A DNA stretch of 64,000 nt from Solwaraspora sp. WMMD791. Lineage in GTDB: Bacteria; Actinomycetota; Actinomycetes; Mycobacteriales; Micromonosporaceae. Location: assembly GCF_029581195.1 (NCBI RefSeq), contig NZ_CP120737.1, positions 2,418,001 to 2,482,000 on the forward strand, written 5' to 3'. Below, one piece after another: positions 8,647-16,889 of this stretch. A program made the translations under genes and the position numbers. How positions within the stretch are numbered: the first letter of the stretch is position 1; every line of letters starts with the position of its first letter. The notes under the pieces are model-generated. The model did not search any database and was not told the origin of the DNA. It saw only the letters and a program-made list of their open reading frames with translations.

Positions 8647-9408
8647 TCAGCGTAGGGCGCGGACCAGCAGCAGGACGCCGATTCCGATGCCGAAGACGAC
8701 GATCCCGAAGCGCAGGACGGTCGGCGGGAGTTTGCGTACCACTCGCGCGCCGACGTAGCCGCCGACGATGGTGGCCGGTGCGACCGTCGCCGCCGCCAGC
8801 CAGTCGACCGGGCCGAAGATGGCGAACACGGCGACGGTGGTGACCCCGACCGCTGCCGAGAGCAGGTTCTTCAGCGCGACCACGCCGTTGAGGGTTTCGT
8901 CGAGCACCAGGGCCAGCCCGGCGACCAGCATCACCCCGAGTGCGGCACCGAAGTATCCGCCGTACGCGGCGCAGAAGAAGGTCATCGCCTGCAGTGACCA
9001 CTGCTCACGCCCGGCCGGCAGGTGGTGGGGTTCGCCGACGAGTCGGCGCAGCTGGTTCTGAAAGCCGAGCACCGCCGCCGCGCTGATCACCAGGAACGGC
9101 ACGATCAGTTCGAAGACCCGGGCCGGGGTGACCAGCAGCAGGACGCAGCCGAGGACCGCCCCGGCGACTGCGGTCGGCACCAGGCGCCAGATCCGGCGAC
9201 GGCGCGGCAGGTCGTCTCGGCTGCCGACGGTGCTGGCGACGTAGCCGGGGCAGACCGCGATGGCGTTGGTGACGTTCGCCGCGACCGGGGGCAGCCCGAC
9301 GGCGATCAACGCAGGGAAGGTGATCAGCGAGCCGCCGCCGGCGGCCGCGTTGACGGTGCCGGCCGCCAACCCTGCCCCGACGAGCAGGGCCAGCTCGGCG
9401 ATGTCCAC
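8647..9408 (-). CDS. TauE/SafE (TSUP) family membrane permease
   Basis: About 253 residues with seven or eight hydrophobic helices. The repeat signature AGTVNAAAGGGSLITFPALIAVGLPPVAANVTNAIAV at the N-terminus is diagnostic of the TSUP family (sulfite, taurine-derived sulfonate and related anion exporters). The second half repeats a weaker form (LNGVVALKNLLSAAVGV). It lies 51 bases upstream of the phosphatase gene on the same strand. Substrate unknown. Confidence 0.85.
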   Translation of the reverse strand: MDIAELALLVGAGLAAGTVNAAAGGGSLITFPALIAVGLPPVAANVTNAIAVCPGYVASTVGSRDDLPRRRRIWRLVPTAVAGAVLGCVLLLVTPARVFELIVPFLVISAAAVLGFQNQLRRLVGEPHHLPAGREQWSLQAMTFFCAAYGGYFGAALGVMLVAGLALVLDETLNGVVALKNLLSAAVGVTTVAVFAIFGPVDWLAAATVAPATIVGGYVGARVVRKLPPTVLRFGIVVFGIGIGVLLLVRALR

Positions 9409-9465
9409 CCGTCGGAGCCTAGCCGCCGCTGATCATCGTGGCCCGCGCCCGTCCAAGATCCCGAT

Positions 9466-9521
9466 GATCTTGCACTTATCGAAGGATATAACGGACAAAT
9501 CTTCGCGATGAGTGCAAGATC
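9466..9521. terminator. Intergenic palindrome between convergent-side genes
   Basis: Arms GATCTTGCACTTATCG (9466-9481) and CGATGAGTGCAAGATC (9506-9521) pair over 16 positions with one G-T wobble; CGAT/GTCG flanks extend it. It sits between the 5' end of the permease gene and the 3' end of the RNase H/CobC gene, and so downstream of the latter. Third long palindrome in 3 kb. Confidence 0.7.
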
Positions 9522-9537
9522 GTCGCGAAAGAGGGGG

Positions 9538-10812
9538 TCAGGGGGTGGCGATGCCGGCGAGGTGGGCGGTGTCGTTGACGGTGCGTACCGCGACGCCACC
9601 GTCAGGCCAGGTGTCGATCACCGAGATGCCGGTCGGGTCGAGGTAGAGCCGGTGCAGCAGCGCGTCCCCGGCCCCCAGCGCGTCCCGCAGCATGATCTTG
9701 AGCGGGGAGACGTGCGAGACGACCACCACCGTCTTTCCCCGGTACGCGGTGAGCAGCCCCCGCACCGACCTACGTACCCGCGCTGTCACCTGCACGAACG
9801 ACTCCCCGCCCGGCGGGGCCAGCGCGGTGGAGCCCAGCCACGCGGTCAGCTCGGCCGGCCAGCGTTCGCGGACCTCGGCGAAGGTGCGGCCCTCCCATTC
9901 GCCGAAGTCGCATTCGATCAGGTCGTCGTCGGTACGTACCGGTGGGTCGCCGACCTGCGCGGCGATCGCGGTGGCGGTGGCGACGCAACGCGACAGCGGC
10001 GAGCTGACGATCACGTCGACGGCGGAGCGGATCACCGCGATCCGGGCGGCAGCGGCGGCGGCCTGCGCGACGCCCTGCTCAGACAGCGGTACGTCGCCCC
10101 GGCCGGAGTAGCGGCTCTGCTTGTTCAGCCCGGTCTCGCCGTGGCGGACCAGGATCAGCCGAGTGGCGGTGGCGGTTGCCGGCGGCTCCCAGGAGGCGGT
10201 CGGGGTGGGGCCAGAGCCGGCGGCGTCGAACATGGACCGACCGACTGGCGCCGGCGACACCGGATCGGCACCCACAGCCGGCGACACCGGATCGATACCC
10301 ACAGCCGGCGACACCGGATCGGCACCCACAGCCGGCGACGCCGGGTCGGCCCCGGCGGCAGCCGGGGCCGGTTCCCCGACGGTCGAGGTCGGTTTCCCGG
10401 CGGCCCGGTCCATCGCCCGGTTGGCCAGCGCGTCGGCCCGCTTGTTCTTCTCCCGGGGGATCCAGCCGAAGCTGACCATGTCGAACTCGCGGACGAGGGT
10501 GGCGGCCTGCGCGGCGAGCGGACGCAGCCCGGGGTTCTTGATCTGCCAGCGGCCGCACATCTGCTCGACGACCAGTTTCGAGTCCATCCGTACGTCGACC
10601 GCGGTCGCGCCGAGTTCGGCGGCGGCGCGCAGCCCAGCGATCAGGCCCTGGTACTCGGCGACGTTGTTGGTGGCGACACCGATCGCCTCGCCCCGTTCGG
10701 CGAGCACCGCGCCGCTGCCGGCGTCGAGCACCACGGCCCCGTACCCGGCGGGTCCCGGATTGCCCCGGGCGCCGCCGTCGGCCTCGACGATGACCTTCAT
10801 CGCGGTGCTCAC
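9538..10812 (-). CDS. Bifunctional RNase HI / histidine phosphatase (CobC-like)
   Basis: About 424 residues. N-terminal RNase HI domain (~1-135) has EADGGARGNPGPAGYG with the first catalytic acids, NNVAEYQGL with the Glu, and DSKLVVEQM with the second Asp. The C-terminal domain (~218-424) starts ILVRHGET and has VVVVSHVSPLK, a CobC/phosphoglycerate-mutase-like phosphatase. This fusion is known from mycobacterial Rv2228c, which removes RNA from RNA-DNA hybrids and has alpha-ribazole phosphatase activity. A Pro/Ala/Val-rich repeat linker joins the halves. The GTG start overlaps the stop of the zinc-ribbon gene. Third gene of the Nif3 operon. Confidence 0.92.
   Translation of the reverse strand: MSTAMKVIVEADGGARGNPGPAGYGAVVLDAGSGAVLAERGEAIGVATNNVAEYQGLIAGLRAAAELGATAVDVRMDSKLVVEQMCGRWQIKNPGLRPLAAQAATLVREFDMVSFGWIPREKNKRADALANRAMDRAAGKPTSTVGEPAPAAAGADPASPAVGADPVSPAVGIDPVSPAVGADPVSPAPVGRSMFDAAGSGPTPTASWEPPATATATRLILVRHGETGLNKQSRYSGRGDVPLSEQGVAQAAAAAARIAVIRSAVDVIVSSPLSRCVATATAIAAQVGDPPVRTDDDLIECDFGEWEGRTFAEVRERWPAELTAWLGSTALAPPGGESFVQVTARVRRSVRGLLTAYRGKTVVVVSHVSPLKIMLRDALGAGDALLHRLYLDPTGISVIDTWPDGGVAVRTVNDTAHLAGIATP
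10250..10353 (-). repeat. 27-bp tandem repeat in the RNase H/CobC linker
   Basis: Three near-identical 27-base units (10250-10276, 10277-10303, 10304-10330) and a diverged fourth encode the repeated linker GADPVSPAV. The units differ at two bases in the middle copy (Gly-Ala-Asp becomes Gly-Ile-Asp). The low divergence suggests recent slippage expansion in a flexible linker. Confidence 0.9.
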
Positions 10813-11549
10813 AGGCCCGACTCGGCGGTCCGCACCATGATCCGGCGGCAGTCCTCGCAGCGGACCACCTCGGCGGGGTCGGCGGCCTTGATCCGGCTCC
10901 GTTCGGTGGCGGAGAACTCGAGACGGCAGCCGCCGCAGCGGCCGCCGCGCAGCAGGGCGGCGGCCAGCCCGCCGGAGTTTTCGCGGATCTTGTCGTAGAG
11001 GGTGACCAGGTCGGCGGGGAGGTCGTTGGCGAGCGGGGCCCGCGACGAGGTCTTGAACTGTTCCTCGCTGGCGATCTCGGCGAGGGCCCGTTCCCGGGCC
11101 TGTTCGACCTCGGCGCGCCGCTGCCGGGCGGCGTCGAGCCGGCCGGTGACCTCGTCGAGGGTCGCCTGGGCGGTCTCCCGCTGCTCCATCAGCTCCAGTT
11201 CGGCGTCTTCCAGCTCGGTCTGCCGGCGGGTCAGCGACGCCATCTCGTGCTGCAGGGCCTCCAGTTCGCGGGCCGGGCCGGAGCCGAGGGTGAGCCGCGC
11301 CTGGTCCTTGTCCTTACGGTTGCGGACCTGCTCGATGTCACGTTCCAGCCGGGCGATGTCGCGGTCCAGGTCGTCGACGGCGACCTGGGCGCGGACCCGT
11401 TCGTCCTCCAGGGACGACAGTTCCCGGGCCAGGGCGTCCAGTTCGGCGTGCTCGGGCAGGGTCCGCCGGCGGTGGGCGAGCTGGGCGAGCGCGGTGTCGA
11501 TCGCCTGCAGGTCGAGCAGGCGGCGCTGGGCTTGCGGGTCTGCCTTCAC
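10809..11549 (-). CDS. Coiled-coil protein with C4 zinc ribbon
   Basis: About 246 residues, GTG start with AAGGAG upstream. Residues ~10-170 are a long antiparallel coiled coil rich in Glu/Arg/Leu heptads. The C-terminus has two CxxC knuckles, GRCGGCRLEF and VRCEDCRRIM, forming a zinc ribbon (zf-RING_7). The family equals mycobacterial Rv2229c and is conserved between nif3 and the RNase H/CobC gene across actinobacteria. A nucleic-acid-associated role is inferred; none is proven. Confidence 0.85.
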   Translation of the reverse strand: MKADPQAQRRLLDLQAIDTALAQLAHRRRTLPEHAELDALARELSSLEDERVRAQVAVDDLDRDIARLERDIEQVRNRKDKDQARLTLGSGPARELEALQHEMASLTRRQTELEDAELELMEQRETAQATLDEVTGRLDAARQRRAEVEQARERALAEIASEEQFKTSSRAPLANDLPADLVTLYDKIRENSGGLAAALLRGGRCGGCRLEFSATERSRIKAADPAEVVRCEDCRRIMVRTAESGL

Positions 11550-11562
11550 GGGTGGTGCTCCT

Positions 11563-12474
11563 TCATCGGTGGGTGGCGGCGGCGTGTGCCGCGACGACGG
11601 GGCGCCCGGCCGACGGCGCGTGCAGCGTCCACGGGTCGGTGTCGAGGTCGGATGCGGTCGCCTCGACCGCCAGATCGGTGCGCAGGTGGGCGGCGAGGTC
11701 GTCGAGCCAGGGGCGTTCGGTGGCCCAGTGGGCGGCGTCGAGCAGCGCCGGTCCGGCGCCCGAGGCCTGCTCGCTGACCGGGTGGTGGCGCAGGTCGGCG
11801 GTGAGGTAGGCGTCGACTCCGGCGGCGTTCGCCGCGTCGAGCAACGAGCCGCCGGCGCCGCCGCAGACCGCCACGGTGGTGATGGTCCGCTTCGGGTCGC
11901 CGGCCGCGCGGACCCCCCAGGCCGTGGGCGGCAGCACCGCGGCGGCGTGCCGGGTCAGTTCGGCGAGGCTCAGCGGTACGGGAAGGGTGCCGATGCGGCC
12001 GGAGCCCTGCCCGGCGACGGTGGCGGCCGGGCTGCCGGGGGCGGCCGGTACGAGGGGACGCAGGTCGGTCAGGCCGAGCCGGGTGGCGAGGGCGTCGGAA
12101 ACGCCCGGGTTGGCCACGTCGGCGTTGGTGTGGGCGGCGTACAGCGCGACACCGGCCCGGATCAGCTGGTGGACGATCCGCCCCTGGTACGTGGTCGGGG
12201 CGACGGTCGAGACGCCGCGCAGCAGCAACGGATGGTGGGCGATGATCATGTCGGCGCCGGCGCCGACCGCTTCGGCGACCGATTCCGGTACGACGTCGAC
12301 GACGCACCACACGCGGCGTACCGGCGCGTCGGGTTCGCCGAGGATCAGGCCGACCCGGTCCCATTGTTCGGCCCAGGCCGGCGGGTACCGCCGCTCGACG
12401 GCGGCGATCACCTCGGCGACCCGGACCGACGGCGCGACGCTGGACCGTACCGGTGATGATGCAGTGGTGTCCAC
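11563..12474 (-). CDS. Nif3-like dinuclear metal-centre protein
   Basis: About 303 residues. Metal-binding motifs are present: MIIAHHPLLLRG (~75-86), LYAAHTNADVANPG (~110) and DAAHWATERPW near the C-terminus (His/Glu). Family members (YbgI, YqfO, GTP cyclohydrolase 1 type 2-like) form hexameric toroids; a physiological function is not settled. First gene of the operon nif3 / zinc ribbon / RNase H-CobC, in the same order as Rv2230c-Rv2228c. Confidence 0.9.
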   Translation of the reverse strand: MDTTASSPVRSSVAPSVRVAEVIAAVERRYPPAWAEQWDRVGLILGEPDAPVRRVWCVVDVVPESVAEAVGAGADMIIAHHPLLLRGVSTVAPTTYQGRIVHQLIRAGVALYAAHTNADVANPGVSDALATRLGLTDLRPLVPAAPGSPAATVAGQGSGRIGTLPVPLSLAELTRHAAAVLPPTAWGVRAAGDPKRTITTVAVCGGAGGSLLDAANAAGVDAYLTADLRHHPVSEQASGAGPALLDAAHWATERPWLDDLAAHLRTDLAVEATASDLDTDPWTLHAPSAGRPVVAAHAAATHR

Positions 12475-12516
12475 GGCGGCCCAGCTTACCCATCTACCGG
12501 TCGGGGCCCGCGACGT

Positions 12517-13071
12517 TCAGCCGGTGGCCAGCTCGTCGTCGAGCGCGTCGAGGGTCAGCTGCCAGGGAATCCGGTCGAGGATCTGCTCCCCGGCGCCCGG
12601 TGGCTGCAGCGGCAGGACGTCGTCGCCGAGCAGGACGCGCACCCCCCAGTCGCGCAGTCGGGCGACGCTGGCCTGGAACGCGGGGTGCCTGGCGAGCGCG
12701 GTGTTGGTGAACGGCAGCGTGACGATCGGCAGGCCCTTGCCCTGGGCTTCGACCACCAGCCCGAGGGCGAGGGTGTCGGTGATCCCGGCGGCCCACTTGT
12801 TGATGGTGTTCGAGGTGGCCGGCGCGACGATGACCGCGTCGGCGGCGGGGAGCACGTCGGGGTCGCCGGGGTTCTTGTAGTCGGCGCGCACCGGGTGGCC
12901 GGTCAACGCGGCCAGCCCCGGTACGTCGACGAACTTGCGTCCGTCCGGGGTGACCACCACGCACACCGTCCAGGCGCGCTGCTGGGCGAGCGTGACCAGC
13001 CTCCCGACGTGTCGGGAGGCTGGACTGCCGCAGGCGATCACATAGAGGGTCCGGGCACCGGCCGGGGTCAC
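12517..13071 (-). CDS. Flavoprotein, PPC-decarboxylase family
   Basis: About 184 residues. The N-terminus YVIACGSPAS opens a Rossmann-like flavoprotein fold, and VIVAPATSNTINKWAAGITDTL is the substrate/FMN clamp typical of HFCD enzymes (phosphopantothenoylcysteine decarboxylase, EpiD). LPIVTLPFTNTALARHPAF replaces the usual AMN loop, so it is not the housekeeping CoaBC. It may oxidatively decarboxylate a cysteine-containing substrate. AGAGGTGG precedes the GTG start. Confidence 0.8.
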   Translation of the reverse strand: MTPAGARTLYVIACGSPASRHVGRLVTLAQQRAWTVCVVVTPDGRKFVDVPGLAALTGHPVRADYKNPGDPDVLPAADAVIVAPATSNTINKWAAGITDTLALGLVVEAQGKGLPIVTLPFTNTALARHPAFQASVARLRDWGVRVLLGDDVLPLQPPGAGEQILDRIPWQLTLDALDDELATG

Positions 13072-13116
13072 GCCACCACCTCTGCCATCATCGACTGAGA
13101 TCCTTCGGAGGCCTGG

Positions 13117-14355
13117 TCACACGCCGACTCCCATGTGCTCGGCGAGTTCGGCGACCGGGGCGGCCGGAGTGCCCCGGGTGCGGCGCAGCACGTCGGACAT
13201 GACCGCGTGGGCCACCGGACGGCAGCGGATCTCGGCCGGGGCCAGCCGGTCACCCTCCAGCAGCATCTCGGTGGCCTTGTCCAACTCGCCGAACTGCGCA
13301 TAGCCCCGGGCGATGTCGAGCATGTGGTGGGCCCGCCGCTCCGGCAGCAACGCGTTGAACCCGGGCGCTTCCAGGACGACCCGGTGGGTCTCCACCGCCG
13401 CGCGGCCCTCGCCGAGCTCGACCGCGGCCGCCGCCCGGTGCAGTTGCACGTTGGTCGGGCCGAAGCAGGTCCAGTAGTGGTTGTGGTCCTCACCCAGTGC
13501 CCGGGCGGCGTCCTCGGCGCCGTTGACCAGGTCGCGGACGGTGGCGCTGTCGCCGATCCGCGCGGCGGCCATGGCCCCCTGCAACAACAGCAGCCCGTAC
13601 ACCGACAGCTGCTCGGGGGTGCTGGACCGGTCGTCGGCCGGGGCCAACCGGTTGGCAATGTTCACGTTCACTTCGAGGGCCGCGCGAGAGCGGCCCAGGG
13701 CCAGCAGGGCGTTGCCGACCCGGCAGGTCGCCACTCCGGTCAGCAGGTGGTCACCGGCCCGGTGGGACACCGCGATCGAGCGGTCGGCGGCCAGCCAGGC
13801 GAGGTCGTACTCGCCGAGCTTGCGCAGCGTCGACGAGGCGATCTGGTAGAGCTGGCCCAGCAGGCTCGCCACCTGCCGCGCCTCGTCACCGCTGGTGTAG
13901 TGCGCGTCGGCCGCCTGCGCGTCGCGTAGCAGTCGGGGCAGCGCCCGCGCCAGTACGCCGTACTTGGCGTGTTGGAAGGTGAGCCAGGCGTGGTTGGTGG
14001 CCTTGCGCATCTCGGCCAGCTGCGGTGGTGTCGCCGCCGGCTGGAAGAAGGTGCTGATGGAGTCGTAGCGCTCGAGCGCCGCCCGGATCTCCTCGACCTC
14101 CACCTGGTCGATGCAGCTGACGCTCTCCGGGCGCCGTTCCGGGTCCTTGCCGAGCAGCAGCTGCACGTCGATCTGGAGTACGTCGGCGATCTCGTGGACC
14201 ACCGAGAACTTGTCGAGTCGCCGGACCCCACGTTCGACCTTGTCGACCCAGCTCTTGGATTTGCCGAGCCGGTCGGCGAAGACCTGTTGGGACATCTTCC
14301 TGCGGCCCCGCCAGTAGGCGACGCGCCGGCCGATGGGTAACTCCTCCACGCTCAC
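13117..14355 (-). CDS. XRE-family HTH regulator with TPR-like domain
   Basis: About 412 residues. GTG 14355 is chosen because a GAGGGGGG ribosome-binding site lies 6 bases upstream. HTH at ~8-60 (VAYWRGRRKMSQQVFADRLGKSKSWVDKVERG). The rest is helical with TPR-like pairs (LGQLYQIASSTLRKLGEYDLAWLAADRSIAVS...). It is divergent from the primase-polymerase-like gene at 14630, an arrangement seen elsewhere in actinomycetes, and is its likely regulator (inference). Confidence 0.85.
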   Translation of the reverse strand: MSVEELPIGRRVAYWRGRRKMSQQVFADRLGKSKSWVDKVERGVRRLDKFSVVHEIADVLQIDVQLLLGKDPERRPESVSCIDQVEVEEIRAALERYDSISTFFQPAATPPQLAEMRKATNHAWLTFQHAKYGVLARALPRLLRDAQAADAHYTSGDEARQVASLLGQLYQIASSTLRKLGEYDLAWLAADRSIAVSHRAGDHLLTGVATCRVGNALLALGRSRAALEVNVNIANRLAPADDRSSTPEQLSVYGLLLLQGAMAAARIGDSATVRDLVNGAEDAARALGEDHNHYWTCFGPTNVQLHRAAAAVELGEGRAAVETHRVVLEAPGFNALLPERRAHHMLDIARGYAQFGELDKATEMLLEGDRLAPAEIRCRPVAHAVMSDVLRRTRGTPAAPVAELAEHMGVGV

Positions 14356-14629
14356 TGTGTTCCCCCCTCGGGTCACCCGGCTCCCCCCGGTGCCGGCGTT
14401 TGTGCTGGTCGAAGCGGCATCCCCCCGAACGCCGGACAGCGGACCGTGCTCATCGCACAGCCAGTGCGTTACGTCCATCACAGATGCTCGTAGTTTTCGA
14501 TGCAAGTTGCAAAGGCCTGGCAGCCAAAAACTTTCCGGCGTGTCGTCGAACGGGTCACCGGTCGACCCACGCCGATCGTGGCTGCCCCCATCCGTTCAGC
14601 ACGACCACAAGCTTGGGGGAAATTCGATC

Positions 14630-15376
14630 ATGCGGTGGACGGTCCAACCGCCCTCCTTCGGCCGCCTTCGGCTGCGCCGCGCCGCGCTGCGGTACGCCGC
14701 GCACGGCTGGCCGGTGACACCCGGAGCGGTTCTGTTCAGGGGCCGATTCCGGTGCGACCGGCTCAGCTGCCCCATCCTCGGTTGCCACCCGGCACAGGAG
14801 ACCTGGGAGCGCGACGCCAGTGACCGGCCCGACCGGGTGAGCGCCTGGTGGCGTACCCGCCCCCACCCGGTCCTGCTCGCCACCGGGCACGCATTCGATG
14901 TCCTGGACGTGCCGGCCCGGCTCGGCCTGCGGGTGCTGTGCACCCTGCGGATGCGCGGCGGGGCCGCGATGCCCGGGCAGGGCCAGCTGCGCGGTCCGGT
15001 CGCGGTCACCCCGACCGGGCGATGGATGTTCCTGGTACGCCCTGGCGACACACTGCGGCCCGAACTCGACGACTCGTTGGACGTGATCCAGCACGGGCCC
15101 GGATCGTGGATCCCGGCACCACCGACGCTGCTGCCCGAAGGGCCGGTCCGCTGGGCGGTCGGCCCGCAGGAGGTCGGCTGGCATCTGCCGCACTCCTACG
15201 CCGTACAGCAGCTCGTCGTCGACGCCCGGGAGCTGGCCGCGCCGGCCGTCCCGGTGCCCCGGTTGCCCCGGCCCCGCACCGCGCCGACCGGGGCGGTCCA
15301 CGTACCACCGCCGGTCGCCGCCCACGCGCCGGTCGCCGTCCCCCGGCAGGTCTCCACCCTGCGCCGCGCCTTGTAG
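14630..15376 (+). CDS. Bifunctional primase/polymerase (prim-pol)-like protein
   Basis: About 248 residues, ATG after GGGGGA. The N-terminus LRLRRAALRYAAHGWPVTPGAVLF plus C-rich SCPILGCHPA matches the prim-pol N-terminal domain family common as single genes in Streptomyces and Micromonospora. HGWPVTPG is the family hallmark. The full set of catalytic acidic residues of active primases is not evident, so it may be non-catalytic. The C-terminus is Pro-rich. The next 342 bases (15377-15718) hold a terminator and no gene. Confidence 0.75.
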   Translation: MRWTVQPPSFGRLRLRRAALRYAAHGWPVTPGAVLFRGRFRCDRLSCPILGCHPAQETWERDASDRPDRVSAWWRTRPHPVLLATGHAFDVLDVPARLGLRVLCTLRMRGGAAMPGQGQLRGPVAVTPTGRWMFLVRPGDTLRPELDDSLDVIQHGPGSWIPAPPTLLPEGPVRWAVGPQEVGWHLPHSYAVQQLVVDARELAAPAVPVPRLPRPRTAPTGAVHVPPPVAAHAPVAVPRQVSTLRRAL

Positions 15377-15431
15377 CCACGATCGGGCACAGCGCCCTCA
15401 ACCAGGACCGACCGGACGCGGTGCTCGTCCG

Positions 15432-15478
15432 GGTGAGCGCCGGTGCGGCGGGTGAACCTGCCGCCACCGGCGCTCACC
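15432..15478 (+). terminator. Rho-independent-type hairpin after the prim-pol gene
   Basis: GGTGAGCGCCGGTG (15432-15445) pairs with CACCGGCGCTCACC (15465-15478); the loop itself can form a smaller GC stem. No T-tract follows, as is common in high-GC actinomycetes. The rest of 15377-15718 shows no other structure or gene. Confidence 0.75.
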
Positions 15479-15718
15479 TCGTCCGGGGTAGCCGTACCGT
15501 CCCGACAGCTCGCCGCCGCAGGGTCTGCCGCCCTGCGGCGGTGCGGCGTATGCCGGTTCACGCGGGTGCCGCCAGACGCGGCCGGAGTGGGCCGCGGCCG
15601 AATGGGTAATGCGCCGATGGTCGTCCGCCCGGCAACCGCACATCGCCGGGACAGCCGACGCGGCACGCCTCGGCGCATCGACGCACCGTCGGGTCAGTTC
15701 GGGAAGGGAAGGCACGCC

Positions 15719-15970
15719 ATGCTCAGCAGGGAGGACCAGCGCCGGTTCGACCAGATCGCCCGCCATTTGCGGACGACCGATCCGGAATTCGTCGCCCGCC
15801 TGGGCGATCAGCCAGCCACTGTACGCAACCGGGCCGCCATCGTCACCAGTGTGCTGCTGTGGGCGATGATCCCGCTGCTCGCCCTCTTCGGTGGCGCTGT
15901 CGCGGCCGTCATCTGCACCATCGCGCTCAGCGCCGCCGGGGTGCTCGCGCTGCGCGCCCGCCGCTGGTGA
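15719..15970 (+). CDS. DUF3040 small membrane protein
   Basis: 83 residues; the ribosome-binding site GGGAAGGGAAGG lies upstream of ATG 15719. MLSREDQRRFDQIARHLRTTDPEFVARL is the classic DUF3040 N-terminus (normally LSE.E...L..iE..L..dDP.fa..l), followed by two transmembrane helices (~45-62 and ~64-78). Actinobacteria-specific, function unknown. Its last 44 bases overlap the convergent SWIM gene. Confidence 0.9.
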   Translation: MLSREDQRRFDQIARHLRTTDPEFVARLGDQPATVRNRAAIVTSVLLWAMIPLLALFGGAVAAVICTIALSAAGVLALRARRW

Positions 15971-16889
15971 CCGCGTCGTCCGGCGCAAGCCCAGCGGCTG
16001 CGGGCGGGCCAGTCTCGGCGGGCGGGCCGGCGAACCGCCGGTACGCCCGGCCGAGCAGCTCCACCAGACCGGGTCCACCGATCGCCGGTGCCGGCGCGCC
16101 GAGCTGACGCAGCAGCAGGTCGGCACCGGCCGGCAGGACCGGCTCCCGGGCCGGCAACGGCACCGGCGGACGCCAGAAGTCGACGTCCGCCACCGGCGGC
16201 GCCAGATCGGCCAACGCCGCCGCGGCACCGACCGGCGAGCCGGCCACGGCGGGGCCGTCCGCCGCCGGGTCGCCCTCGGGTGCCGGTGCCGTGACGTCAC
16301 CGCCGGTCCGGGCCCGCCGCAGCTGCGCCAGCAACGTGGCCCGGTCCCGCCCCCGCCAGTGCAGGATCTGGAACGGATCGGTGTCGAACTCCTCCGCCAG
16401 GAGATAGCAGGTCGCGGCCAGGTGTTTGCACGGCACCGCCTCGTCCGGGCAGTTGCACCGCATCGTCAACTCGTCGACTCCGCTGGGGAACAGCGGTGCC
16501 CCGGCGGCGGCGAACACCTCCTCCAGCTCCGGCGGCAGATCCCCGGCGAGCAGCCGGGCGCTGTACAGCGCCTGACCGGCCAGGGTCTGCTCGACGCGCT
16601 GCCACACCGGCGCGCCGAACGGCGTCAGCCCGATCCGCACCTGGTACGGCCGGGGCCGGGAACCCTGCACCTGGGCGGTCACCGCGCCGGGCGCGACCGT
16701 CAGGGCGAGCACCTGCCCGGCCCGGGCGTAGGAGCGGCCCCGGGTCAGCCGGGTGCCCAACGCGAACGACTCCAGCACGTCGACGAAGCGTCGCGACCAC
16801 CAGGACTGCCCGATGGTGCCACGGGTGCTGCGGGCGCGCAGCCCGCCGTCGACCCGCCGGGGCCGCCCGTAGTCGTCGAACCGGCTCAT
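15927..16889 (-). CDS. SWIM zinc-finger protein
   Basis: About 320 residues; ATG 16889 overlaps the TGA of the SNF2 gene (ATGA). The SWIM motif CNCPDEAVPCKHLAATCYLLAEEF (C-x-C-x6-C-x-H) lies near residue 150. SWIM proteins bind DNA or protein and in actinomycetes are regularly encoded directly after an SNF2-family helicase; they probably act as one complex. The C-terminus is Pro/Ala-rich and diverged. Confidence 0.9.
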   Translation of the reverse strand: MSRFDDYGRPRRVDGGLRARSTRGTIGQSWWSRRFVDVLESFALGTRLTRGRSYARAGQVLALTVAPGAVTAQVQGSRPRPYQVRIGLTPFGAPVWQRVEQTLAGQALYSARLLAGDLPPELEEVFAAAGAPLFPSGVDELTMRCNCPDEAVPCKHLAATCYLLAEEFDTDPFQILHWRGRDRATLLAQLRRARTGGDVTAPAPEGDPAADGPAVAGSPVGAAAALADLAPPVADVDFWRPPVPLPAREPVLPAGADLLLRQLGAPAPAIGGPGLVELLGRAYRRFAGPPAETGPPAAAGLAPDDAVTSGGRAARAPRRR

